The notes under the pieces are model-generated. The model was not told the origin of the DNA and did no database searches. It was given only the letters and a program-made list of their open reading frames with translations. From positions 1-59,541 of the forward strand of contig CAYQPF010000014.1 of assembly GCA_964419225.1 (NCBI GenBank): a stretch of 59,541 nucleotides of DNA, written 5' to 3'. Below are positions 35,774 to 43,938 of this stretch, in pieces (the first letter of the stretch is position 1; every line of letters starts with the position of its first letter). The stretch comes from CAYQPF01 sp964419225. GTDB lineage: Bacteria; Cloacimonadota; Cloacimonadia; Cloacimonadales; CAYQPF01. Position numbers and translations under genes: made by a program.

Positions 35774-35843
35774 GAGTCCACTCCCGAAAAACCACTTATT
35801 CAGGTCCTCTTTTTGGTAATTTTGTCTCTCTATCTCTTCTCTG

Positions 35844-36017
35844 CTGTCCACTGCCTACTGACCACTGGCCAATGTCGTTGACTTAAGCTTTCACGTCCTA
35901 AATTCCCCTCCATCTCGGAGGGGTGGCAGCTTGCTGACGGGGTGGTTAAATACTATTTTTTACCTTATTTCTTCTTAAGTCAACGACATTGGACCACTGG
36001 CTACTGACAGGTGGCTA
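35844..36017. repeat. Heptanucleotide tract split by a mobile element
   Basis: CTGTCCA CTGCCTA CTGACCA CTGG (35844-35868) resumes after the insertion as ACCA CTGGCTA CTGACAG GTGGCTA (to 36017). Removing the insert and one 8-base copy restores an unbroken 7-base period. Confidence 0.8.
35869..35992. mobile_element. 124-bp MITE-like element with 19-bp inverted ends
   Basis: CCAATGTCGTTGACTTAAG (35869-35887) and its exact reverse complement (35974-35992) bound 124 bases with no coding capacity. The 8-base sequence ACCACTGG flanks both sides (35861-35868, 35993-36000) as a target-site duplication. The interior holds a GC-rich hairpin (CCCCTCC / GGAGGGG, 35905-35923). An element this size must be moved by a transposase encoded elsewhere; none is in the window. 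Confidence 0.85.
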
Positions 36018-36043
36018 TTTAGGCTTTTTAAGAGGGTATTCAT

Positions 36044-37306
36044 CTATATTTCCTGCATGATAATGGGCTCAACCGTCTTGTTTTGCCTTGCTTTCTCTGC
36101 TGAAAATACCATCAAATGGCTTTCAAGCGACTCAGCCGGCCCGGTAATGATTTTTGCCGGATCATTATCAGCAATTGCAGAAATGAAGTTATCCATTAAA
36201 CCAAAATCTCCTCCGCCATGCCCCTGAAGAATACTGTTTGCTTTGTGGGTATCAATTTCAGTTTTCTTTTCTGTAATGAAGTCAAAGACCTTAATATGCC
36301 TGCCATTCCCTTCTATTTCGCCTTTTGTACCGAAAATTCTTGTACGGCGGTCAGTCAATTCTGTGAAAGCCGTCATCGTAAATGTACCTGTTACTCCGTC
36401 TTCAAACTCAAAGTTCACTACCTGATTATCTACAACATCGTTATCGCAGGAATAGACACACCTGCCGTAAGGACCTTCTCTCAGTGCCTTTTCAATTGCT
36501 TCAGGAGAAGGTATTTCTGTGATGATAGTCAAGGGCCAGCCCCGATATCCTTTTTGCCAGCAATTGAAATAGACTCTGCGGGCTGAATAAGGACATTGAC
36601 TTTCTACAGCTGCAGGGCAATCCAGACAACGTTCTGTGGCTCCCGCAGGCTTATTCTTGGACGTGAAGTGTTTCAAACTCCCAAAAGAACTTACATTCAT
36701 ACACTTTTTATCAACCATATAGCGAATCCAGTCCAGATCATGACAGGATTTTGCCAGAAGCATGAATGTAGATTCCTTACTGTTACGCCAATTGCCTCTT
36801 ACAAAAGAATGTGCCTGATGCCAAAATCCGACCGGCTCCAGATGTTGGATTGATACTATCTCTCCGATCCTGCCTGATAAAAGGATCTTCTTAAGCTCTT
36901 GAGTATAATTAGTGTATCTTAAAACATGGCAGACTGCAAACATAACTTTATTCTCATTCACAACTTTTACGATTTCTCTGCATTCGGCCTCTGTTTGGGC
37001 CATAGGTTTTTCTAATAAGATATGATAGCCCTTTTTAGCAAAAGCCAGAGCAGGTTGAGTGTGGCAGTTATCCTGAGTTGCAATAATGACAGCATCTGCA
37101 AACTTTTCCGGGATAATGGCTTCTTCCCAGGATTGGAAAACATATTGTGGGTCTATATTAAACTTTTCCACTAGGGCATTTCTGCGGAAAGCTAGCGGTT
37201 CAGCTACTCCTACAATTGTAGCTTTCTCCGGGAATTCCTGAGCATAAGCAGAGTATCCATATCCTCTGTCTCCTGCTCCAACGATCAGTATCTTTACAGG
37301 TTTCAT
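36044..37306 (-). CDS. Gfo/Idh/MocA-family oxidoreductase
   Basis: A 420-residue NAD(P)-dependent oxidoreductase. The Rossmann motif is KILIVGAGDRGYGYSAYAQE, and LEKPMAQTEAECREIVKVV carries the conserved EKP catalytic Lys. The C-terminal beta-sheet domain includes the Cys-rich insert CLDCPAAVESQCPYSARR (about 225-245), which is found in a subgroup of these proteins and could bind metal. It likely oxidises, epimerises or hydrolyses a sugar via NAD chemistry. AAGGAG precedes the ATG, which overlaps the nucleotidyltransferase stop by 4 bases, tying it to the sugar cluster. Confidence 0.88.
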   Translation of the reverse strand: MKPVKILIVGAGDRGYGYSAYAQEFPEKATIVGVAEPLAFRRNALVEKFNIDPQYVFQSWEEAIIPEKFADAVIIATQDNCHTQPALAFAKKGYHILLEKPMAQTEAECREIVKVVNENKVMFAVCHVLRYTNYTQELKKILLSGRIGEIVSIQHLEPVGFWHQAHSFVRGNWRNSKESTFMLLAKSCHDLDWIRYMVDKKCMNVSSFGSLKHFTSKNKPAGATERCLDCPAAVESQCPYSARRVYFNCWQKGYRGWPLTIITEIPSPEAIEKALREGPYGRCVYSCDNDVVDNQVVNFEFEDGVTGTFTMTAFTELTDRRTRIFGTKGEIEGNGRHIKVFDFITEKKTEIDTHKANSILQGHGGGDFGLMDNFISAIADNDPAKIITGPAESLESHLMVFSAEKARQNKTVEPIIMQEI

Positions 37307-38103
37307 CTCAACTCCTTTCTTTTGGTTAAACCCAGATTGCTTTGCACTTCTTGAGTTAAATACTCTTCCAACATTTTTTGTTCCAAGACTGTATTTATTC
37401 CATAAACATTGAGCAAATTCTCTGCCTTAATTGTTTGAATTTTATGTTCCCGGGCAATAATCTCAATAACATCAGAGAGATAAAACTCCTTCTGAGCATT
37501 GTTATTGCTGATTTGAGGCAGAGCATTGAAAAGTATTTGGTTGTCAAATATGAAGTGGGAAGAGGATAATTCATCAATGAGTTTTTCTTCTGGACTGGCA
37601 TCTCTTTCTTCTACGATGGCAGCAGGATTTCCTTCGCTATTATAGATTATTCTGCCCCAGGGTGGTTTATTATCTTTAACGCTAACTGTTAAAAAAGTAC
37701 ATGCCAGATTATTTTTGGTGCGGGTGGATATCAGCAATTCCAGTTCACCGGCTGTTATCCCGGGAGCATCACCTACCATAACAATTGTTTGTCCCTGAAA
37801 ATCTTTTAAGTGTTCTTTCGCTTGTAATACAGCATGGGCTGTCCCTGCCTGGGGTTCCTGAATCAGGTAAGTACACCTATTTTTTAAAACACTCTGTATT
37901 TCATCCTTGTTATCCTGACTGACAATTAAGATAATCTCTTCAATCCCAACCTCTTCTAATGCTTCCACAACCCATTCTATTATTGTTTTCCCGGCTACTA
38001 TGTGCAGTACTTTAGGAATGGCGGAATTCATTCTGGTACCTTTACCTGCCGCCAAAACAATGGCTTTTGTTGTCGCTTTCATATATTTATCACTTACCTT
38101 CAT
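37303..38103 (-). CDS. GlmU-like sugar-1-phosphate nucleotidyltransferase
   Basis: A 266-residue protein from ATG 38103 (ATG 38082 is also possible; the earlier TTG at 38130 lies within the beta-galactosidase gene). It matches the N-terminal pyrophosphorylase domain of GlmU: AIVLAAGKGTRMNSAIPKVL, then QEPQAGTAHAVLQAKE, VMVGDAPGIT, GRIIYNSEGNPAAIVEERDA and FYLSDVIEIIA. The GlmU acetyltransferase left-handed helix is absent. It would activate a sugar-1-phosphate with UTP or another NTP. With the galactokinase-like protein it forms a plausible salvage pair. It follows the beta-galactosidase stop by about 10 bases. Confidence 0.85.
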   Translation of the reverse strand: MKVSDKYMKATTKAIVLAAGKGTRMNSAIPKVLHIVAGKTIIEWVVEALEEVGIEEIILIVSQDNKDEIQSVLKNRCTYLIQEPQAGTAHAVLQAKEHLKDFQGQTIVMVGDAPGITAGELELLISTRTKNNLACTFLTVSVKDNKPPWGRIIYNSEGNPAAIVEERDASPEEKLIDELSSSHFIFDNQILFNALPQISNNNAQKEFYLSDVIEIIAREHKIQTIKAENLLNVYGINTVLEQKMLEEYLTQEVQSNLGLTKRKELR

Positions 38104-38113
38104 TATTTTTTTC

Positions 38114-41101
38114 TTAACATTTTTTCTCAATCTTGATCAGAAAGGAATAATTATAATCCTGAGGGAAAATCCTATACTTTTCATGTGTTTGTGCCCCCCA
38201 ACTGTCGTCTCCTCCTACTCCCATTTGCTTTAGATCTATATCCAGCTCTGTGTATTCGGATTTCTGTAATTCATAAGTGTGCCTCGGTTTGACATATAAT
38301 TGTCTTTCCATTTCTGAATAAGTATATTGCAAAACTGCAAAGGACACAGGATCAATAGCCTGAACTGTTAAGTCCAATAATTCAGATGATAATTTAATCC
38401 ATCGGGTATCTGATCGGTATCCGTTTTCCTGGGGACGATTATAATCAAATCCCATTTTATCAATTGTTTTGTGATAACATCCGATAAAGGAAGCTTCTTT
38501 TCTGTCCTGATAATTCTCCTCCGGACCTCTTCCATACCATTCAATTTCCTTAAAAGAAGGATCTAACTGTGCATGTAAACCTATCCTCGGGATCTCTGGT
38601 AAATTAGTATCCTGTAGAATAAACTGATAATCAACCAGAAGCATATTATCACCGGGAAATTTATAGGTAAGTTTGACTTTTGAATTCATGCCGGGAAAAG
38701 AAAACACCATCTCCAGGAAAGTGTTATCCTGAGATAGAAAAAAATTAGTCAGCTTCCTGTTATCTGAAGCTTGAAACCAGATCTTACATCTTTCATATAA
38801 GTGATTTCCTTTGTCATTATCTGTTGTCGCTCTCCTGAAGTTAGGCAGAAAACAATTAGATAAAATCTTATTTCCTTCAAACAATAATTCCTCTATCAGG
38901 CCGGAGTCTGAGTTTACTATAAGTGTCAAAGAACCAATTACAAACCTTAAAAGTGAATCATTTATAATAGTACTTTCCACAACTTGATGTGTCGGCAGTG
39001 GCTTTTGTCTTGTATATTCTCTGATCTGGAACTGTTCTTTGCTTAAACAAAAGTCTATAGGGAAGAGGTGAGTAGCTCTGTTTGTTCTCGCAGAGAAATT
39101 AATGAAGAGTTCTCCGGTATCAGGATAAATACCTTCAATTGTCAGAGCATATTTTTCATGAGGTGGGATCGGTGCCATCTCAAGCTTCCTGCTTTGAACC
39201 TGCTTACCATCCTTAAGGATCTCATAAAAAAAAGTTAAATCAGAAGTATCCTGGAACACTCTTTCATTGAATATTTCAAAAGTAGTATCAGTTAATTTTT
39301 TGAAATGAATGTCCTGATACACTTTTTGGACCTCATAATAAGCAGGATGCGGAGTTCTGTCTGAACTTACGATCCCGTTAAGACAAAAATTCTCATCGCT
39401 TGGAGTATCCTCATCTCCAAAATCTCCTCCGAAAGCAAAATGTGGTGTCGGTTCCTGTTTGAGCAACCCTTGATCTACCCAGTCCCAAAGAAATCCCCCC
39501 TGAAGTAAGGGGTATTTTCTGATCAAATGCCAATAATCGTTTAAATTTCCGCTGCTGTTACCCATGGAATGTGTATATTCACACATGATCAGAGGTCTGA
39601 CTTGTTGTGTGGAGGCATACTCTTCCAACTGCTCTAAACTTGGATACATCGGACAGTAAATATCCGTGTTAAGTCCAAGTTCTGCTCTTTCATAATGAAT
39701 CGGTCGTGAGGGATCTCTCTGCTTCAACCATTCATAACAGGCATCAAAACAGGTCCCGTCTCCAGCTTCATTACCCAGAGACCAAATAATTACTGAGACA
39801 TGATTCTTGTCTCTTTCAAACATATTCATAACCCGGTCAAGGTGTGCATTGAGCCAATCTTTGTTGTTTCCCAAAGTAAGCTCAGGCTGATATCCCATAC
39901 CATGCGATTCAATATTTGCTTCATCTATAACATACATTCCATACTGATCACAAAGCTCATACCAATAAGGATCATTAGGATAATGGGAGGTCCTCACAGC
40001 ATTTATGTTAGCCTGTTTCATCAATTTGAAATCCATCTGCATCGACTCATGTGATACTATATGTCCTGTAACAGGATCATGCTCATGCCGGTTAACTCCT
40101 TTCAACAAAACATATCTACCGTTTACAAAAAGCATTCCTGACTCTATATGTACCTTCCTGAAACCAATACTCTTCGTTAGTTCTTCCAGAATTCTGCCTT
40201 GATGCAGAAGGATGATCCTTACCTCATAAAGCCGGGGAGTTTCTGCAGACCAGTGCTTAATATCCGGATGCTGTGAATTCAATTGAAAAATGTCTGACTC
40301 AAGGATACTACGTCTCTGATATATTATTTTGTCGGTATCAGTAATGATCAATTCCAAAGTAAGATCAGATGTATAGTTATGTATTTTGCCTTCAACTATT
40401 AGAAAACCTTCCTGATAATCGTTAATAAGATCTGTTTTTAACCAAATATCCTGCAAATGTGTTTTAGGCTTTGTGTAGAGGAGAACTTCTCTTTCTATCC
40501 CGCTCAGTCTCCAGAAATCCTGACATTCCAGATAAGAACCGTCACTCCAGCGAAAAACCTGTAAAGCTATCAGGTTTTCACCCTGCTGAATTAAGTGACT
40601 GATCTTCCATTCCGCCGGTGTTTTGCTGTCCTGTGAATAACCCAGGAAATCACCATTTATCCATATATAAAAGGCTGACCGTACAGCACCAAAATGTATA
40701 AAGGTTTCTAATCCGGCAGGATCAAAAGCGATATTTATGGTTTTTCTGTAGTAACCTACTTCGTTGTTCTCTTCTGGTATCCAGGGTGGAATGGGTTTAA
40801 TATCTGCAGTTTGATAAGCTTTGCTTTTATCTTTGGGAACAGGGAAAAATTCATAAGGAGTATTAACATATATGGGTTCTCCATAACCCTGCAATTGCCA
40901 ATTGGCAGGTACCGGCATTTCAACCCAGTCAGAATCATCAAATTCTAATGACTGGAATTCATCAGGATGCTGATTACAGTTTGTCCAAAAGAATTTCCAG
41001 TTACCATTCAAATCTAAAGCAGGATAATTTGATGGAATCAACAGACTGTGTGCAGGTTCTTTATTAAGGTTATAAACTTCAGGATTCATCCAATCTTTCA
41101 T
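38114..41101 (-). CDS. GH2 beta-galactosidase
   Basis: A 995-residue LacZ-type enzyme from ATG 41101, preceded by AAGGAG; an in-frame codon at 41221 is unsupported. Domain order is sugar-binding jelly roll (about 40-200, DLNGNWKFFW, MPVPANWQLQGYG, NPYEF-like TPYEFFPVP), immunoglobulin-like domain, TIM barrel, linker, and the C-terminal small-chain domain. The acid/base Glu is in IWSLGNEAGDG and the nucleophile Glu in IMCEYTHSMGNSSGN; GVNRHEHDPVTGH is the conserved barrel block. No signal peptide, so it is cytoplasmic. It leads the sugar-utilisation operon and should release galactose from oligosaccharides. Confidence 0.95.
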   Translation of the reverse strand: MKDWMNPEVYNLNKEPAHSLLIPSNYPALDLNGNWKFFWTNCNQHPDEFQSLEFDDSDWVEMPVPANWQLQGYGEPIYVNTPYEFFPVPKDKSKAYQTADIKPIPPWIPEENNEVGYYRKTINIAFDPAGLETFIHFGAVRSAFYIWINGDFLGYSQDSKTPAEWKISHLIQQGENLIALQVFRWSDGSYLECQDFWRLSGIEREVLLYTKPKTHLQDIWLKTDLINDYQEGFLIVEGKIHNYTSDLTLELIITDTDKIIYQRRSILESDIFQLNSQHPDIKHWSAETPRLYEVRIILLHQGRILEELTKSIGFRKVHIESGMLFVNGRYVLLKGVNRHEHDPVTGHIVSHESMQMDFKLMKQANINAVRTSHYPNDPYWYELCDQYGMYVIDEANIESHGMGYQPELTLGNNKDWLNAHLDRVMNMFERDKNHVSVIIWSLGNEAGDGTCFDACYEWLKQRDPSRPIHYERAELGLNTDIYCPMYPSLEQLEEYASTQQVRPLIMCEYTHSMGNSSGNLNDYWHLIRKYPLLQGGFLWDWVDQGLLKQEPTPHFAFGGDFGDEDTPSDENFCLNGIVSSDRTPHPAYYEVQKVYQDIHFKKLTDTTFEIFNERVFQDTSDLTFFYEILKDGKQVQSRKLEMAPIPPHEKYALTIEGIYPDTGELFINFSARTNRATHLFPIDFCLSKEQFQIREYTRQKPLPTHQVVESTIINDSLLRFVIGSLTLIVNSDSGLIEELLFEGNKILSNCFLPNFRRATTDNDKGNHLYERCKIWFQASDNRKLTNFFLSQDNTFLEMVFSFPGMNSKVKLTYKFPGDNMLLVDYQFILQDTNLPEIPRIGLHAQLDPSFKEIEWYGRGPEENYQDRKEASFIGCYHKTIDKMGFDYNRPQENGYRSDTRWIKLSSELLDLTVQAIDPVSFAVLQYTYSEMERQLYVKPRHTYELQKSEYTELDIDLKQMGVGGDDSWGAQTHEKYRIFPQDYNYSFLIKIEKKC

Positions 41102-41240
41102 ATTAATCTCCTTAAACTTGATTAGAAAAAGTATATGAAAATGAGTCAACTGAAATTTTATGAAGTATCTTCCCATAGTCACAATATACAGGAACCAGAA
41201 TGGCTTGCTGAAGCGATCCATAGAAAATTAATAATTTGAC

Positions 41241-41268
41241 TTGACATGGATATAAAATACAATAATAT
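41241..41268 (+). promoter_or_regulatory. Sigma-70-like promoter of the island's first gene
   Basis: TTGACA (41241-41246), a 16-base spacer and TAATAT (41263-41268) precede the GxxExxY gene start at 41300. Confidence 0.6.
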
Positions 41269-41299
41269 ATAACACGAATATAATATTGTGGAGGTTCAC

Positions 41300-41665
41300 A
41301 TGGAAAACACTATTCATCACGGATTAGTGCAAAAAATAATAAGTTGTGCCATTGAAGTGTATAAAACTTTGGGCATTGGCTTTTCTGCCGAAATCTACAA
41401 AGAAGCTTTTGAAATTGAACTAACAAACGAAAAATTAACTTTTCAAAAGAATATGGAAAGACCGATTCTCTATAAGGGAGTAACTGTGGGAAAATGTAAT
41501 TGTGATTTCATTGTCGGAAATAATGTTCTAATAGACATTCTAGTCGTTCCGGAAATAGATGATGATTTTGTGCTGCATACAACAAAAGATAAATCAGTTT
41601 TTGAACTGGAAACAGGTTTGCTGCTCAATTTTGGCAAAATGACTTTTGAATACAAGATTATATGA
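41300..41665 (+). CDS. Degenerate GxxExxY-family protein
   Basis: A 121-residue protein from ATG 41300, with GGAGG five bases upstream; a GTG at 41288 is less likely. It belongs to the GxxExxY family, a PD-(D/E)XK-like group often found near restriction and defence genes: VYKTLGIGFSAEIYKEAFEIEL and the closing TGLLLNFGKMTFE. Key residues deviate: the Glu of GxxExxY is Ala (GFSAEIY) and the usual V-E-L-K strand reads IDIL, losing the Lys. Catalysis is therefore doubtful. It is the first gene of the defence-like block. Confidence 0.75.
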   Translation: MENTIHHGLVQKIISCAIEVYKTLGIGFSAEIYKEAFEIELTNEKLTFQKNMERPILYKGVTVGKCNCDFIVGNNVLIDILVVPEIDDDFVLHTTKDKSVFELETGLLLNFGKMTFEYKII

Positions 41666-41717
41666 GTTAAGGGCTTAGACAATAGTTATTTGCCTCATCC
41701 CATATAGGAGATCTGAT

Positions 41718-42755
41718 ATGAAGAATGCCTTATTTATAGATGAAGAGTATCATAAATTTATTCAAGAAATTAAACAGAGAATCAAATCATCACAGATTAA
41801 GGCAGCTTTATCAGTTAATCAGGAATTACTACACCTATACTGGGAAATTGCTCAAAGGGTCGTCGAAAAACAAAAACAAACTCTATGGGGTGATGGATTT
41901 ATTGAAAAGATGAGCAAAGATTTGAAAGCTGAATTCCCCACACTTAAGGGATTCTCCAAAAGAAATATTGAACTAATGAGGCAATGGTACATTTTCTGGA
42001 AAGATACTGATTCAATTGCGAAGCAACTTGCTACGCAAATACCCTGGTGGCATAATATCATAATCATAACCAAAATTAAGAATCACCAGATAGCCCTTTA
42101 TTACATACAAAAAACAATTGAGAATAACTGGTCAAGAGCAACCCTCATTCATCAGATTGAATCCAATCTTTATTCACGTGAAGGGAAGGCTGTTACGAAT
42201 TTCTCTGTTACTCTTCCATTACCCCATTCTGATCTTGCTCAGCAAATTACAAAAGATCCTTATATTTTCGATTTTCTTTCCTTACAGGAAAAGTATGATG
42301 AAACTGAACTGGAAGAAGCATTAATAACGCACATTACCAGGTTTTTACTGGAATTAGGTTCTGGATTTTCTTATATCGGTAAACAGTATAAATTGGAAGT
42401 TGGTGGTGATGAGTTTTTTATTGATTTACTTTTTTACCACGTGAAGCTGCACTGCTATGTTGTAGTAGAATTAAAGACAGTTAAATTCCAACCAGAACAT
42501 TCAGGAAAACTCAATTTCTATACTTCTGTTGTCGATGATGTTTTAAAGTCTGCAGAAGATAAACCAACAATTGGCATTCTGATCTGTAAATCAAAGAATA
42601 ATACTGTTGTTGAATATGCCCTGAAAGATATCAATAAACCAATCGGCGTGACAGAATACAATCTGACAAAAAGTTTACCAGAAGAATTCAAATCTTCTCT
42701 TCCTACAATTGAAGAATTTGAGGCTGAACTTAGTACTCTTTCAGACAAAGAGTAG
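41718..42755 (+). CDS. YhcG-type DUF1016 PD-(D/E)XK nuclease
   Basis: A 345-residue protein of the YhcG/DUF1016 family. The N-terminal helical domain (about 1-170) has the family's WGDGFIEKMSKDLKAEFP and GFSKRNIELMRQWY blocks, and the PD-(D/E)XK nuclease domain (about 195-330) has the active-site triad in GDEFFIDLLFYHVKLHCYVVVELKTVKF (split here as DLLFYH and VVVELK) plus PTIGILICKSKNN. It is intact. YhcG proteins are linked to defence islands and restriction-modification remnants. AGGAG precedes the ATG, 52 bases after the GxxExxY gene. Confidence 0.88.
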   Translation: MKNALFIDEEYHKFIQEIKQRIKSSQIKAALSVNQELLHLYWEIAQRVVEKQKQTLWGDGFIEKMSKDLKAEFPTLKGFSKRNIELMRQWYIFWKDTDSIAKQLATQIPWWHNIIIITKIKNHQIALYYIQKTIENNWSRATLIHQIESNLYSREGKAVTNFSVTLPLPHSDLAQQITKDPYIFDFLSLQEKYDETELEEALITHITRFLLELGSGFSYIGKQYKLEVGGDEFFIDLLFYHVKLHCYVVVELKTVKFQPEHSGKLNFYTSVVDDVLKSAEDKPTIGILICKSKNNTVVEYALKDINKPIGVTEYNLTKSLPEEFKSSLPTIEEFEAELSTLSDKE

Positions 42756-42850
42756 CGAGTTAGTCTTTAATTTGAAGTTATTTTTGATTAATTTCAATTG
42801 ACATCAAAATGAGTCTATAAGAGTGTAAGTAAAAAGATAAGGAGCAGAGA

Positions 42851-43738
42851 ATGAGTGCAATTAAGCACCCTCAGTTTTACCGGCAGAAATTCTTACTGGC
42901 TCTTTTGACAACATTTGGCGGTAAAATTTATCATACTGACTTTATTAAACATCTGTTTATTTATGAAAATGAATATAACAAGACTATCCATAACTACTTC
43001 TTTCTCCCTTATAAGTATGGACCATTTTCATTTCAAGCTTATACTGACCTGAGAAGACTGGAAAATCTCGATCTTATAGTTAATCAGGACAATATTACTT
43101 TGAAATCAGACTTTAATTATCTGTCTTTACTCAAACCAGAAGATAAAACTGCAATCAAGAGAATGTTCAATGATTACAGGGAAGTCAAAGGACAGCAACT
43201 TATAACTGCAGTGTACAAAAAATATCCCTACTATTCCCAAAAAAGTCTTATAAAAGATGATATTCTTGGTTCAACAAATGAAATTAATGATACTCCTCTT
43301 GCTCAAAAATTCTTTTCGATTGGCTATGAAGGAATAACCATTGATCAGTATTTGAACAGCTTAATCGAAAATAATATCAAAGCTCTCATTGATGTCAGAA
43401 AGAATCCGGCAAGCATGAAATATGGATTTAACAAAGCTTTCTTCATTAAAAATCTGAAGGAGTTAGATATTGAATATCTCCATATACCGGAACTTGGGAT
43501 TGAATCAGAAGAACGTCAAAATCTTAATTCATTTGCTGATTATCAGAAACTCTTCCAAGAATATGAAGCAACTGTTCTGGTTACAAAAAAAAAAGCCATC
43601 AGATCAATTGTTGAGCATTATCAACAGCACGGCAGAATAGCTCTTACCTGCTTCGAAAAAGATCATCTATTTTGTCACAGATCAAGAATTGCCAATTATA
43701 TTGAAGAACACTTTAACATCAAGGTAACACATCTATGA
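42851..43738 (+). CDS. Winged-helix/DUF488 fusion protein
   Basis: A 295-residue two-part protein. Residues about 1-140 resemble a phage-associated or SocA/Panacea-like domain: FLLALLTTFGGKIYHTDF and LPYKYGPFSFQAYTDLRRLE. Residues about 155-295 are a DUF488 domain with FSIGYEGITIDQYLNSLIE, LIDVRKNPASMKYGF, and the C-terminal CFEKDHLFCHRSRIA motif. DUF488 has no settled biochemical role but is common in mobile and defence regions. AAGGAG precedes the ATG. Its stop overlaps the start of a 54-codon frame (ATGA), suggesting translational coupling. Confidence 0.75.
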   Translation: MSAIKHPQFYRQKFLLALLTTFGGKIYHTDFIKHLFIYENEYNKTIHNYFFLPYKYGPFSFQAYTDLRRLENLDLIVNQDNITLKSDFNYLSLLKPEDKTAIKRMFNDYREVKGQQLITAVYKKYPYYSQKSLIKDDILGSTNEINDTPLAQKFFSIGYEGITIDQYLNSLIENNIKALIDVRKNPASMKYGFNKAFFIKNLKELDIEYLHIPELGIESEERQNLNSFADYQKLFQEYEATVLVTKKKAIRSIVEHYQQHGRIALTCFEKDHLFCHRSRIANYIEEHFNIKVTHL

Positions 43739-43899
43739 AACCGGATAAAGTAAATACCTTGGATAAGGTAAGTCAATTTTCAGCATTTTATCTAATCACA
43801 GATAATGCTTGTTATTGTATTAAGAAAAAATATTATCCTGTCTTCTCACAACTTGTGGTTACAAAATTCTATGTAATTCATCAGTTTGTGAATTTTTAG
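43735..43899 (+). CDS. Candidate 54-residue protein coupled to the DUF488 gene
   Basis: ATG at 43735 overlaps the DUF488 stop (ATGA) and opens a frame to TAG at 43897-43899: MKPDKVNTLDKVSQFSAFYL, then a Cys/Tyr/Lys-rich middle and IHQFVNF. Coupling is the only positive evidence. No family is recognised. It may be the truncated start of a lost gene or a short chance frame. Confidence 0.35.
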   Translation: MKPDKVNTLDKVSQFSAFYLITDNACYCIKKKYYPVFSQLVVTKFYVIHQFVNF

Positions 43900-43938
43900 A
43901 TTATTATCAAAAACTTAACAAAACAATTGAGGTTAAAA

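Noticed and set aside
35774..35851. 26-residue N-terminal extension of the GH63-like gene from a GTG
   Set aside because: The extra codons run into the heptad repeat and the internal ATG at 35773 has a proper GGGAG site.
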